From contig JAXHMJ010000001.1 of NCBI GenBank assembly GCA_034521575.1, positions 186,001-250,000 on the forward strand: a stretch of DNA of 64,000 nucleotides. Direction: 5' to 3'. The DNA is from a candidate division KSB1 bacterium (GTDB taxonomy: Bacteria > Zhuqueibacterota > Zhuqueibacteria > Residuimicrobiales > Krinioviventaceae). The position numbers were made by a program, and so were the translations under genes. The notes beneath the pieces were generated by a model. It was given only the letters and a program-made list of their open reading frames with translations. It searched no databases and was not told where the DNA came from. Position 1 is the first letter of the stretch. Each line of letters begins with the position of its first letter. This document shows positions 1 through 8,468 of this stretch, in pieces.

Positions 1-32
1 TTGCGTCACCATAGTGTCAAGACATGCGATGC

Positions 33-1181
33 TTATTCAAAATGCTTCAGAGCGTTCTGCATACGGTCGAGCGCGAGTTTCAATCGGGAGCGCTGACAGC
101 CAAAATTCAGGCGTACGAAACCCGGTCCTTTGAAAAACATCCCGTCCGATAATCCCACCCTGGCCTGCTCGAAAAAAGCCTGCGGTTTTTTGATACCGGT
201 TTCGCGTGTGTCGATCCAGGCCAAATAAGTGGCCTCCACCGGGGTCATCGATAGCCCGGGCATGGCGTTAATGCGATTGTGAACCATTTGTGCATTGATC
301 CTCAAGTAGGTCAAAAGCGTCCGGAGCCAGTTTTCTCCATGCTCATAAGCCGCCATAGCGCCCCGGTAAGCAAAAACATTGGGATGCGGGACAATTCCTT
401 CAATGCTCTGCTTGAATTGCTTGCGCAATGTCGGATTTGAAATGACGGCAAAAGACAATCCCAGTCCGGGTAAATTAAAGGTTTTACTGGGCGCCATCAG
501 GGTGAGGGTTCGGTCTGCAATTTCGGGTGACAGAGAAGCCATGGGAATATGAGTGCGGTTGCTGTCCAGCAGCAGATCGCAGTGAATTTCATCCGAACAG
601 ATGATCAGGTCATGATCGATGCAGATTTGCGCCGTCTGTGTCAACTCTTTGCGATCAAAGGCTCGCCCCAGAGGATTATGAGGATGACAGTGAAGAAACA
701 GGCGTGTTTTATCAGAGATTGCATCGCACATCGCGTCAAAATCGAATTCATAGCGGTTCCGGTTCTTTGTCATGGAAAATGTCTGTAATTGCCGATCCAT
801 ATTGCGGGGCGCGGACAAAAACGGCGGATAGATCGGTATGCTTGACAGGACTGCATCGCCCGGACTGCCGATGCTGCCGCAAACCGCATTTATCCCGCAA
901 ACCAGTCCGGGAAGCCACACCAGCCATTCCGGTTGTATTGTCCACTCGTAGCGCTGCTGCATCCTCTGTACAATAGCCGCTGTCAGATCGAGCGGCGGCA
1001 AAGTATATCCATATACGCCGTGTTCGGCGCGTTCAACCAGGCTTTGAATGACCCGAGGGGGAGATTTGAAATCCATATCCGCCACCCACATGGGAAGTAT
1101 GTCAGTCTCTTTGTAGCGGTCCCACTTTAAACTTTCAGTGCCGTTCCGGTTTATTTTTTGATCGAAAGCTGAACTATCCAT
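33..1181 (-). CDS. patB: PatB/MalY-type PLP-dependent C-S lyase (cystathionine beta-lyase-like aminotransferase)
   Basis: A 382-residue fold-type I PLP enzyme. The N-terminus reads DILPMWVADMDF, the hallmark of the MalY/PatB branch of class I/II aminotransferases. NPLGR lies near residue 169, SDEIHCDL near 196, and the Schiff-base lysine is Lys233 in APSKTFNLPG. Family members cleave cystathionine, or cysteine conjugates, to a thiol, pyruvate and ammonia in the cytoplasm, or act as aminotransferases; the exact substrate cannot be read from sequence. Length is normal for the family. The gene is divergent from the acetyltransferase at 1386, with a 200-base intergenic region between them. The ATG at 1181 is preceded by an AGG-containing weak ribosome site. 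Confidence 0.88.
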   Translation of the reverse strand: MDSSAFDQKINRNGTESLKWDRYKETDILPMWVADMDFKSPPRVIQSLVERAEHGVYGYTLPPLDLTAAIVQRMQQRYEWTIQPEWLVWLPGLVCGINAVCGSIGSPGDAVLSSIPIYPPFLSAPRNMDRQLQTFSMTKNRNRYEFDFDAMCDAISDKTRLFLHCHPHNPLGRAFDRKELTQTAQICIDHDLIICSDEIHCDLLLDSNRTHIPMASLSPEIADRTLTLMAPSKTFNLPGLGLSFAVISNPTLRKQFKQSIEGIVPHPNVFAYRGAMAAYEHGENWLRTLLTYLRINAQMVHNRINAMPGLSMTPVEATYLAWIDTRETGIKKPQAFFEQARVGLSDGMFFKGPGFVRLNFGCQRSRLKLALDRMQNALKHFE

Positions 1182-1298
1182 AATGACCTGTCATGTTATA
1201 ATTAATATTGTTTTCCAGTTTGCATACCCAATAGTACGAATCCCGGACACGAACTCAAATAGAAAATTATTTAAAACTTTATTTTTCTGTAAAAGCAG

Positions 1299-1327
1299 TT
1301 GTGCAAAAGGTATGAATTTTGTATAAT
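1299..1327 (+). promoter_or_regulatory. Candidate sigma-70-type promoter
   Basis: TTGTGC at 1299-1304 and a perfect TATAAT at 1322-1327 are separated by 17 bases, in the AT-rich gap upstream of the acetyltransferase gene. The -10 lies about 60 bases before the start codon. This is a sequence match only. Confidence 0.45.
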
Positions 1328-1385
1328 GATACTGTGTTATTGTATATAAAACCGAAATTGATTTGCATCAAAGTGAAGAGACAGT

Positions 1386-2345
1386 ATGGCCCATATCCGG
1401 CAGATGAGCAGCAACGATTTGAATCTGGTCAATGCTCTATTATCCCGTGCCTTTACCCAGGGGCGGGTAGATGATGGTTATATGCACTCGCATGTACCGT
1501 TATGCCAGACTGATTTTTTGAAATGGTATTATAATCAGAACCCTGAAGGCTGTTTTGTGCTGGAGCATGAATCGCAGTGCCGGGGAGCCGCTTTTACGCA
1601 CTTGTGGGGGGATACGGGCTGGTTTGGTCCGCTGGCCATTGCCCCGGAGCGGCATCTGACAGGTCTGGGCAAACAACTGCTGCTGCACTGCATTCGATAT
1701 TTAAAGATGAAAGAGTGTAAAACCATTGGCCTGGAAACCAATCCGCGCAGCAAACGTAATATCGGGTTTTACGGCAGAATGGGATTTGTACCATCCTTGT
1801 TTTCAGTGGATATGATGTGTTCCCTCAGCATGGCCAAAATACCGGTCACTCCTCCGCATCAGACCATACGATATTCCCGTCTGAGTGAAAAGGACAGGAA
1901 CGAAATGCGGGTTCGGATTCAGAGATTGACCGCCCAAATCGACCCCGGGGCCAGTTACACCGAGTTTATCAAGCAGACCGATGCCAGTCGTACCGGCGAC
2001 ACGTTGATGTTTATCTTTAAATCCGCTCCGGTCGGGTTTTGCGTGATGCAAAATACCCCCACTACGGTTGAAGAAAATCGAGCCATTATGAGAACCATTG
2101 TTTTCGCGGCGCATCCCCAGACACCCGAAGAGTATCTGAGATATATGATAAAAGACATTGAAATGTACGGCAAGGAGATGAACCTTTACCGTCACCTGAT
2201 CCGGATTCCTTTTTACACACCGCGTCTGTTTCAATTGCTTTTAAAAATGGACTATCGGGTGATCAATACTGATATGCGTATGATAGTGGACGGATACCCC
2301 GAACAAGTCAAGAGTAATGCCATCTATGCAAACCGCTGGGTCTGA
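1386..2345 (+). CDS. GNAT-family N-acetyltransferase
   Basis: A 319-residue cytoplasmic protein. The N-terminal half has a GNAT acetyl-CoA-binding region: FGPLAIAPERHLTGLGKQL, near residues 78-96, corresponds to motif A (V-x-x-x-x-x-G-x-G/A), followed by an IGLETNPRSKRNIGFYGRMG stretch typical of the C-terminal GNAT beta strands. The second half (about 150-319) looks like a degenerate second GNAT-like domain. The substrate is unknown. The gene is first in a likely operon: the DUF1848 gene starts one base after its stop codon, so the two are probably co-translated. The start is the first ATG after a weak purine-rich site. Confidence 0.75.
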   Translation: MAHIRQMSSNDLNLVNALLSRAFTQGRVDDGYMHSHVPLCQTDFLKWYYNQNPEGCFVLEHESQCRGAAFTHLWGDTGWFGPLAIAPERHLTGLGKQLLLHCIRYLKMKECKTIGLETNPRSKRNIGFYGRMGFVPSLFSVDMMCSLSMAKIPVTPPHQTIRYSRLSEKDRNEMRVRIQRLTAQIDPGASYTEFIKQTDASRTGDTLMFIFKSAPVGFCVMQNTPTTVEENRAIMRTIVFAAHPQTPEEYLRYMIKDIEMYGKEMNLYRHLIRIPFYTPRLFQLLLKMDYRVINTDMRMIVDGYPEQVKSNAIYANRWV

Positions 2346-2346
2346 T

Positions 2347-3138
2347 ATGAGTGAACAGCCGAACCGAGTGATTTCAGCAAGCCGCAGACTGGATATGGTC
2401 GCCACTCAGCCGGAGCGTCTGGCGGAGACGTTGCAGAAAAAAGCAAAGCCGGAGGCGGTGCACAGTGTGGTGCTGTGGACCAAAAATCCCACCAACATGC
2501 TGCAGCATGAATCCCTTCGAACCTGTTTACTGGAATATGATCAGCTGTTTCTGCATTTTACTGTTACCGGTTTGGGCGGCACACTCTTGGAACCGGGCGT
2601 GCCCTCGCCTGAGCGGGTCTTGTCCTTTTTACCCGCATTGATCGGGTTTTTAGGCGACCCGCGCCGCATCCGTATTCGGTTTGATCCGGTCATAAAGATT
2701 CAGCTGCCGGACGGGTCGTTTCTCTCCAATTTTGGATATTTTGAACAGCTTGCACCCGTAATTGCAAAGTACGGGATTCAGGATGTATCGACAAGCTGGG
2801 TGCAGGTTTACGACAAGGTGCGACGTCGTTTGGCGCAGCATCAACTGCGCATCATCGAACCGTGTCAAGAGGAACGGGATGACCAGGCGGGCAAAATTCA
2901 GGATATTGCTGAACAACACGGCATCCGCATGCACTGGTGCTGTGTGAACGGAACCCCCCGGTCCCGCTGTATTGACGGCCCTTTGTTGAGTCAGCTGCAT
3001 CCCAAAGGAGCAGCTGCCAATTGCGAGCGCGCCGGCGGACAAAGGCCGCGCTGCGGCTGTACAAAAAGCTGGGATATCGGCTGGTATTATAAATGTGATC
3101 ATGGGTGTTTGTATTGTTACGGACAGCCGTCTGTATAA
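2347..3138 (+). CDS. DUF1848 family protein
   Basis: A 263-residue protein beginning MSEQPNRVISASRRLDM; the VISASRRTD-like start and the VLWTKNP segment near residue 50 are diagnostic of DUF1848. The C-terminus carries a cysteine cluster, CGCTKSWDIGWYYKCDHGC, followed by LYCYG, which likely holds a metal or iron-sulfur cluster. Additional cysteines occur in CCVNGTPRSRC. Function is unknown; the family is discussed as radical-SAM-like, but the usual CxxxCxxC order is not evident here. The start at 2347 directly follows the acetyltransferase stop and fits family alignments better than the upstream in-frame ATG at 2317, which would lie inside the preceding gene. Confidence 0.85.
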   Translation: MSEQPNRVISASRRLDMVATQPERLAETLQKKAKPEAVHSVVLWTKNPTNMLQHESLRTCLLEYDQLFLHFTVTGLGGTLLEPGVPSPERVLSFLPALIGFLGDPRRIRIRFDPVIKIQLPDGSFLSNFGYFEQLAPVIAKYGIQDVSTSWVQVYDKVRRRLAQHQLRIIEPCQEERDDQAGKIQDIAEQHGIRMHWCCVNGTPRSRCIDGPLLSQLHPKGAAANCERAGGQRPRCGCTKSWDIGWYYKCDHGCLYCYGQPSV

Positions 3139-3151
3139 CCGGAGGAAGAAA

Positions 3152-3631
3152 ATGGAAATATTGTTCATTGCACTTGCTGTTATTTTTACACTGGCTGGAT
3201 TTATCGGTTGCATTGTTCCGGCGCTGCCGGGCCCGCCATTGAATTTTTTGGCTCTGGTGTTTCTCAATCTGGCGCGTGAGCCGGACCCTTATAGTATCCG
3301 GTTTTTGATTATCATGGGAGTCATTGCCGTCGGGATCACTATTGTGGATAATGTGGTGCCGGCCTGGGGCGCCAAACGGTACGGCGCAACCAAACTGAGT
3401 GTATGGCTGGCTCTGGCCGGAACCCTGGTCGGTGTCATTTTTTTCGGTCCCCTCGGCATTATTCTGGGCGCGTTTCTGGGCGCGCTGCTGGGTGAATTGA
3501 TCAGCGGTAAGGAAATACGCGACGCCTTAAAAGCCGGTTGGGGTGTCTTTATCGGTGTGTTTACCGGCATCATTCTCAAGGTGATTGTTTCCGGTGTGAT
3601 CACATTCTATTTTATCAAGGAATTGATCTAA
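3152..3631 (+). CDS. DUF456 family membrane protein
   Basis: A 159-residue hydrophobic protein with about four to five membrane segments. The pattern GCIVPALPGPPLNF near residues 19-32, the internal repeat LGIILGAFLGALLGELISGK, and the length match the DUF456 family of inner-membrane proteins of unknown function. GGAGGAA at 3141-3147 sits just before the ATG at 3152 and decides the start; an in-frame upstream ATG at 3095 falls inside the DUF1848 gene. It follows DUF1848 by 13 bases and is probably co-transcribed with it. Confidence 0.85.
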   Translation: MEILFIALAVIFTLAGFIGCIVPALPGPPLNFLALVFLNLAREPDPYSIRFLIIMGVIAVGITIVDNVVPAWGAKRYGATKLSVWLALAGTLVGVIFFGPLGIILGAFLGALLGELISGKEIRDALKAGWGVFIGVFTGIILKVIVSGVITFYFIKELI

Positions 3632-3705
3632 GATTAGACTTGAATTTCAGATGAATTATTTCTATGTTAATAGGCTATGTATTCAAAGGAAAAGGAGATA
3701 CTTTT

Positions 3706-4029
3706 ATGGGCAAAGCAATAGAATTAACGGATTCCAATTTTGAGGAAAACGTTGTAGAGTCGGATGTTCCGGTGCTTGTGGATTTTTGGGCTGTCTGGTG
3801 CGGACCCTGCAAAATGGTCGAACCGGTGGTCAATGAACTCGCTGATGAGTATGACGGAAAAATCAAAGTGGGCAAAGTGGATGTCGATAACAACCAAAAG
3901 ATTGCTATGAATTACAATATTCGCAGTATTCCGACCTTGTTGCTGTTTAAAGACGGGGATGTTGTGGAAATGATGATTGGCGCCCAGCCGAAAAATAATC
4001 TCAAAGATAAAATAGACAAGCATTTATAA
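3706..4029 (+). CDS. trxA: Thioredoxin
   Basis: A 107-residue thioredoxin with the canonical active site WCGPCK (Cys32 and Cys35), the Asp in VDFWAVW, and the cis-proline in SIPTLLLF. It reduces protein disulfides in the cytoplasm using electrons from thioredoxin reductase, which is not in this window. AAAGGAGA at 3690-3698 precedes the ATG at 3706, making it the start rather than an upstream in-frame ATG at 3664. There is a 74-base gap from DUF456, so it may have its own promoter. A hairpin follows the stop codon. Confidence 0.95.
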   Translation: MGKAIELTDSNFEENVVESDVPVLVDFWAVWCGPCKMVEPVVNELADEYDGKIKVGKVDVDNNQKIAMNYNIRSIPTLLLFKDGDVVEMMIGAQPKNNLKDKIDKHL

Positions 4030-4041
4030 TTGAATCCCATA

Positions 4042-4068
4042 CCGGTGGTCTGCTCAACGGACCACCGG
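4042..4068 (+). terminator. Hairpin between trxA and manC
   Basis: CCGGTGGTC (4042-4050) and GACCACCGG (4060-4068) form a perfect 9-bp stem with a 9-base loop just after the thioredoxin stop. Only a short T-tract (CTTT) follows, so it may be an attenuating or weak terminator. It ends 10 bases before the manC start and could also affect manC translation. Confidence 0.5.
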
Positions 4069-4078
4069 CTTTAAAAAC

Positions 4079-5152
4079 ATGAACAAAATCTATCCAATCA
4101 TTCTCGCCGGTGGTACAGGAACCCGCTTCTGGCCTAAAAGCCGCGTATCCAAACCCAAACAGTATTTATCCTTGTTTGACGATGTCACGTTGATCCAGGC
4201 CACTGCCGCGCGGTTGTTGGGGGTGTGCGAACCGAAAGATCTGCTTATTGTTACGTCTGCAGAGCAGTCGCGCTGGATTTCGCAACACTTGCCGTGGGTG
4301 CCGCCGGAAAATGTGATTTATGAACCTGCCCGCCGCAATACGGGGCCCGCTGTCGGACTGGCTGCGCTGCAGGCGATGACGCGCAATCCGGATGCGGTGA
4401 TGGTTCTGGCGCCGGCCGACCATCTGATCCGCCATTCAAAGGCGTTCGTGCAGGATGTCAATACAGCGGTGGAATGGATCCAAAACCACCCCGATGCTCT
4501 GATGACACTGGGTGTCCCGCCGACTTTTCCGGCGACCGGTTTCGGTTATATCCGTTGCGGTCAGGCGACATCAGAACCTGATCTGTACGCTGTTTCCGGG
4601 TTTTCTGAAAAACCCGACAGCGAGCGTGCGCAGCAATATCTGCAATCCGGGGATTATCTGTGGAATTGCGGCATGTTTGTCTGGAGAGCCGACACCATTT
4701 TGAATGCCATGCGCGAATTCATGCCTGAACTCTACAAAGGATTGCTCGCTCTGCGGCTGGTTATCGGAACGCAGGACTTTGAATCTGTTTTAAAAGACGT
4801 GTACAAAAATCTGCCCGCCGAATCCATTGATTACGGCATTATGGAACACACGAAAAATGCTTACGTGATCAAAGCGCATTTTGACTGGAACGATATCGGA
4901 TCCTGGAAACAAGTTTTTGCAGAGACCGAACGGGATGCACAGGATAACGTGGTGAATGGACGCGTTTATTTAAAAGATACCAAGCATTGTTATATCGAGG
5001 CTGATGACCGAACCGTAGCGGTCATCGGGTTGGAAAATACCATTATCATCCAGACCCGGGATGCCTTGTTGATTTGTGATCAGGATAAAGCACAGGATGT
5101 CAAATGGCTGGTAAACGAACTCGAAAAAAACAACGAAAAGGACCTGTTGTAA
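4079..5152 (+). CDS. manC: Mannose-1-phosphate guanylyltransferase
   Basis: A 357-residue single-domain nucleotidyltransferase making GDP-mannose from GTP and mannose-1-phosphate, feeding polysaccharide and glycan synthesis. The N-terminal signature LAGGTGTRFWPKSR with downstream PKQY (residues 9-28) is the GMP-binding motif. FGYIRCG, FSEKPD and YLWNCGMFVW, characteristic of ManC/AlgA, follow in order. The C-terminal phosphomannose isomerase domain of bifunctional enzymes is absent, as usual for short ManC. No strong Shine-Dalgarno site is visible; the start lies just after the hairpin following thioredoxin. Its 3' end overlaps the small gene that follows. Confidence 0.92.
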   Translation: MNKIYPIILAGGTGTRFWPKSRVSKPKQYLSLFDDVTLIQATAARLLGVCEPKDLLIVTSAEQSRWISQHLPWVPPENVIYEPARRNTGPAVGLAALQAMTRNPDAVMVLAPADHLIRHSKAFVQDVNTAVEWIQNHPDALMTLGVPPTFPATGFGYIRCGQATSEPDLYAVSGFSEKPDSERAQQYLQSGDYLWNCGMFVWRADTILNAMREFMPELYKGLLALRLVIGTQDFESVLKDVYKNLPAESIDYGIMEHTKNAYVIKAHFDWNDIGSWKQVFAETERDAQDNVVNGRVYLKDTKHCYIEADDRTVAVIGLENTIIIQTRDALLICDQDKAQDVKWLVNELEKNNEKDLL

Positions 5153-5435
5153 TACGGGGCCTGGACAATGAAACGGTTTTAAATGCGCTGGAAGCATTGG
5201 GCGGAATCTGGGTATTGACATCCGGCATGAGAACGGTGACTTTAAGAGCGCCGGATGCCGGGTGGAAGACAAAAATTTGATTTTATTGAAAAAAATGGCG
5301 CCCCTGTCCAAAAAGATCAAGGTGCTTTTGCGGGAATTGTCCGTGTTCGAAACCTCAAAGTTTGATCTTGATCCGGCCATACAGCGCCGTCTGGACGAAG
5401 AAAAAAAAGTGATTGAGGAGAATGATCATGCTTAA
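5104..5435 (+). CDS. Small uncharacterised gene, split by an apparent single-base deletion
   Basis: The gap between manC and the EIIA gene is not empty. One frame from ATG 5104 gives MAGKRTRKKQRKGPVVIRGL followed by a leucine-rich segment ending ALEALGG. The frame then fails near 5205, while another frame continues with NLGIDIRHENGDFKSAGC, then LILLKKMAPLSKKIKVLLRE and ends at 5435. Restoring one base gives a protein of about 110 residues with coding-like composition throughout. It would overlap manC by 49 bases and the EIIA start by 8. I do not recognise the family. The pieces could be coincidental, but charge pattern and contiguity argue for a real gene carrying a deletion or sequencing error. 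Confidence 0.45.
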
Positions 5436-5889
5436 AGTAGAACTTGGAAAGCATTTTGACAGAAATTTATTTCTTACAGATTTGCAATCTGATACCAAAA
5501 AACAGGCGCTGGGGGAACTCTTGGATCTTTTTGTCGACACTGGATATATTAAAGACCGGGATGTGGTTCTGGAAATGCTGAACCAGCGGGAAACGTTGGG
5601 AAGCACCGGAATCGGCAATGCCATTGCGATACCGCACGGCAGGACAACAGCAGCGGCTGATGTGATTATCGCGTTCGGTAAATCCTCCAAAGGTATCGAA
5701 TTTGACGCCATTGACAAGAAACCGGTTCATCTGTTTTTTATGGTGATTGCACCGCCCAATGACAAGGGTAATATTTATCTGCCGATTCTCGGTTCATTGG
5801 TGACTGTGCTGAACAAGCAAGAGAACCGTGAACAATTGATGTCTATCGAAACATTTGATGAGCTCATGTCCATTATAAATGGAGAATGA
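5428..5889 (+). CDS. PTS EIIA domain protein (PtsN/fructose type)
   Basis: A 153-residue EIIA(Fru/Ntr)-type phosphocarrier domain. The phospho-acceptor is His70 in AIAIPHGR, preceded by the family motif RETLGSTGIGN. As a stand-alone cytoplasmic EIIA with no EIIB or EIIC near it, a regulatory role like PtsN (nitrogen PTS) is more likely than sugar transport, though that is inference. GAGGAG at 5415-5420 is 7 bases from ATG 5428; ATG 5422 is too close, so 5428 is chosen. The next gene begins 2 bases after its stop. Confidence 0.88.
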   Translation: MLKVELGKHFDRNLFLTDLQSDTKKQALGELLDLFVDTGYIKDRDVVLEMLNQRETLGSTGIGNAIAIPHGRTTAAADVIIAFGKSSKGIEFDAIDKKPVHLFFMVIAPPNDKGNIYLPILGSLVTVLNKQENREQLMSIETFDELMSIINGE

Positions 5890-5891
5890 TT

Positions 5892-6227
5892 ATGATGAAT
5901 AAGGATCTGGAAAAACTGGTCTATTTACAGGACCTGGATTTGATGATAGAGGAAGCAGAGGACGTTGAAAAGCTCGGTTTTTCTATAACCGGATGTGACG
6001 AACTCAAACAGGCGAGAGAAGAAACCGCTGAAAAAATCAGCAAACCCAGCCTTTACCGGTATGAACGCCTGCGCGGAAAATTAAAACGTGCGATCGTGCC
6101 TGTCAAAAACGATATCTGTCTGGGTTGTTTTTTACGCCAGCCGACGTCAAAGGGAAAACAGGGAAGAGAACGCTCTGAAATTTTTACCTGCGAAAATTGC
6201 GGTCGTATGCTTTACTGGCTCGACTGA
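5892..6227 (+). CDS. C4-type zinc-ribbon protein
   Basis: About 111 residues. The N-terminal half is charged and helical, probably a short coiled coil. The C-terminal half has two cysteine pairs, CLGCF and CENCGRMLYW, the zinc-binding end of proteins annotated as C4-type zinc ribbons (zf-RING_7-like). It is shorter than the usual 240-residue family members, lacking most of the long coiled coil. Function is unknown; such proteins are suspected to bind nucleic acid. GGAG at 5881-5884 supports the ATG at 5892. It follows the EIIA gene closely and is likely in its operon. Confidence 0.7.
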   Translation: MMNKDLEKLVYLQDLDLMIEEAEDVEKLGFSITGCDELKQAREETAEKISKPSLYRYERLRGKLKRAIVPVKNDICLGCFLRQPTSKGKQGRERSEIFTCENCGRMLYWLD

Positions 6228-6314
6228 CAGCAGCCCGCTCCTGATTGTCTCTCATGGCCCTGTTCCGGGGAATAAAATTTCTATTTTATGGTTTAAAGAG
6301 GGTAAAAAAAGAAT

Positions 6315-6731
6315 ATGAAAGTTTACCTGACAAAACAGATGCATTTTAATGCCGCGCACCGGCTGCATTCGGAACAACTGAGCGACTCGGAAAATCAAGA
6401 GACTTATGGGGTCTGCAACAACCCGATGGGACATGGACATAATTATGATTTGGAAATAACGGTGGTCGGGTCACCGGATCCGGTGACCGGTATGGTCATG
6501 GATTTAAAGGAGCTCAAGGACATTGTCCATGAACATGTCATTTCCAAAGTTGATCATAAACATTTGAATTTTGATGTTCCCTTTATGCGTAATGTTGTGC
6601 CGACCGCGGAAAATATGGCTGTCGCGTTCTGGAATCAGCTGATAGGAAAATTTCCCGGCGCAGACCTGTACGAGATCAAATTGTATGAAACGCCCCGGAA
6701 TATTGTGGTCTACAGAGGAGAACAGGAATGA
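6315..6731 (+). CDS. 6-pyruvoyl-tetrahydropterin synthase / QueD-family enzyme
   Basis: A 138-residue T-fold enzyme. Zinc ligands His15, His40 and His42 (AAHRL, GHGHNY), the catalytic Cys34 in [17 protein letters not shown], and the Asp80-His81 pair (KVDHKHLNF) are all present. The segment from CNNP through [12 protein letters not shown] closely resembles animal PTPS rather than typical bacterial QueD. PTPS converts 7,8-dihydroneopterin triphosphate to 6-pyruvoyl-tetrahydropterin. Its stop codon overlaps the folE start by 4 bases (ATGA), and folE in turn overlaps a short-chain reductase, so the three genes look like one pterin pathway. QueD in queuosine synthesis is the main alternative, but no queC, queE or queF is adjacent. 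Confidence 0.85.
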   Translation: MKVYLTKQMHFNAAHRLHSEQLSDSENQETYGVCNNPMGHGHNYDLEITVVGSPDPVTGMVMDLKELKDIVHEHVISKVDHKHLNFDVPFMRNVVPTAENMAVAFWNQLIGKFPGADLYEIKLYETPRNIVVYRGEQE

Positions 6732-7295
6732 GCAAAAAACTGGAACAGTCGGTTACGGAAATTTTAAAGGAGATTGGTGAAGACCCCGGGCGGGAAGGTT
6801 TACTGAAAACACCAAAGCGCGTGGCCAAAGCCTACGAGTATTTGACCCAGGGGTATGATGCGGATCTGAAAAAAATTGTCAATGACGCGCTTTTTCATGA
6901 AGATGTTGAAGAAATGATTGTGGCGCGCGATATCGAATTTTATAGCATGTGCGAACACCACATGCTTCCGTTTTACGGCAAATGCCATATTGCCTATTTG
7001 CCCAAAGGCAAAGTCATCGGTCTCAGCAAAATGCCGCGTATTGTTGATATGTTTTCCAGACGTCTGCAGGCTCCAGGAACGTCTGACCAATCAAATTGCG
7101 AAAACGCTGCAGGAGATTCTGACACCGTATGGTGTGGGCGTGATCATGGAAGGAACGCATTTGTGTATGCGCATGCGCGGTGTTGAAAAGCAAAACAGTG
7201 TTGTCACGTCCAGCGCTATGCTGGGTACCTTTCGCAGCGAACGGGCGACGCGTATGGAATTTTTAAGCCTGATACAGAACGGGAGATCCGTATGA
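6728..7295 (+). CDS. folE: GTP cyclohydrolase I, frame-shifted
   Basis: GTP cyclohydrolase I makes 7,8-dihydroneopterin triphosphate from GTP, the entry to folate and biopterin. Residues 1-114 contain [20 protein letters not shown] and the zinc site [13 protein letters not shown] (Cys75, His78). The frame then breaks: CAGGCTCCAGG near 7065-7076 has one base more than expected for the family's RLQVQERLT. From there the +1 frame continues with [11 protein letters not shown], then [16 protein letters not shown] (third zinc ligand Cys) to the stop at 7293-7295. The start overlaps the PTPS stop; the true stop overlaps the reductase start by ATGA, which supports the restored reading frame. The unrepaired protein would end at 7186 without the second zinc cysteine. 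Confidence 0.88.
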
Positions 7296-7989
7296 TAACA
7301 GCCTGGGTCACCGGCGGGTCCAGCGGTATCGGCAGGGCGATTGCCGGGGCATTGGTCGAACATGATGTGCGTGTGGTTTTGTCCGCACGCGAAAAAACAC
7401 GCCTTGAACAGGCTGCAGAGTCGATTACAACGGACGATAACCGGGTCAAACCCATCGTGTGCAATTCCGCCGGCAGCCGCGATGTTGAGGCATTGATGCG
7501 CAGCGTATCCAACAGCTGGGCGGGATCGATCTTTTGGTGAATAATGCCGGTGTGGCGCATTTTCAGGACATTGCCGCACTGAGTGAAGAGCATTGGGATG
7601 ATATGATGCAGGTTAACGCCAAAGGCGCATTTTTGTGCAGCAAGGCGGTTCTGCCGGGCATGGTTGCCCGCGGACAAGGACACATTATCAATATCGTTTC
7701 CGTGGCCGGACGCCAACCGTTCCCGGGGAGCGGCGGCTATTGCGCCTCAAAATATGCCATGCAGGGATTTACCGATGTATTGCGCATGGAAGCGCGACAA
7801 TACGGCATCCGGGTGACGTCATTAATGCCGGGCGCCACAGCAACCCCGCTATGGGGTGATGCGCCGGTCAATTTTGATGCCATGATGCAACCGGAAACGG
7901 TTGCACGGGCGGTGGTGGATATCTATCAAACGCCCAGAGACGCCATGATCGAAGAAGTGGTGCTGCGGCCGCAGGGCGGAGATCTGTAA
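7292..7989 (+). CDS. Short-chain dehydrogenase/reductase (sepiapterin-reductase-like), frame-shifted
   Basis: A classical SDR of about 232 residues. The first frame has the cofactor motif WVTGGSSGIGRAIA; after a shift near 7497 the next frame gives the rest: GGIDLLVNNAGVAHF, then the active-site Ser in INIVSVAGR and the Tyr-Lys pair in GYCASKYAMQGF. One base appears to be missing near 7497. Position directly behind PTPS and GTP cyclohydrolase I with ATGA overlap suggests sepiapterin reductase, which reduces 6-pyruvoyl-tetrahydropterin to tetrahydrobiopterin with NADPH. This assignment rests on context; by sequence alone it is an SDR of unknown substrate. Confidence 0.82.
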
Positions 7990-8040
7990 ACGGTAACCGT
8001 TTTCAGATACCTGGATCTTACCTTTACAAAAGGAACCCAG

Positions 8041-8413
8041 ATGAACAAAACGATCGTTATCCTGCTGGCAGCAGCAGGTGATTCCGACAGCGTCACAGTC
8101 GAGGTCCTGGCGCAATCTACCCAACGTTGGGACGGCCAGCCCTTGCCCGAGTATGAATTAGGCGCAGCCGAGGTGACGATCCTCCGAACTGCCATTCCGC
8201 CTCGTACTAAACTGCCCCTGCACGCGCATCCGGTCATCAATGCCGGGGCGCTGCTGAAAGGTCAGCTGACTGTGGTGAAAAAGACATCATCTCATGGCAG
8301 GCCAGTCCATTATCGAGGTGGTGGATACCCCGCATTATGGTATCAACGAGGGTGATAGACCTGCTGAAATTATTGTGTTTTACGCCGGTGTCAGGATAAA
8401 CCGATCACGCTGA
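8041..8413 (+). CDS. Cupin-domain protein, frame-shifted
   Basis: About 125 residues. After a short hydrophobic start ([13 protein letters not shown]) the cupin core reads [20 protein letters not shown] and [20 protein letters not shown], with the metal-binding His residues of cupin motif 1. Near 8275-8295 the frame changes and continues with [19 protein letters not shown] and [10 protein letters not shown], which carries motif 2. A second slip near 8393 is likely, because [14 protein letters not shown] follows in a third frame. The first frame alone would end at 8355 without motif 2. Substrate unknown. It lies 50 bases after the SDR and may be the last gene of the pterin operon. Confidence 0.65.
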
Positions 8414-8468
8414 AAGGCGCTGATCTGAAAAAATTCAAGCTTTTTTTATCTAAAATATCAGGGTTATC

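Noticed and set aside
2317-2346. Upstream ATG for the DUF1848 gene
   Set aside because: It lies inside the acetyltransferase gene and would add residues not typical of the family start.
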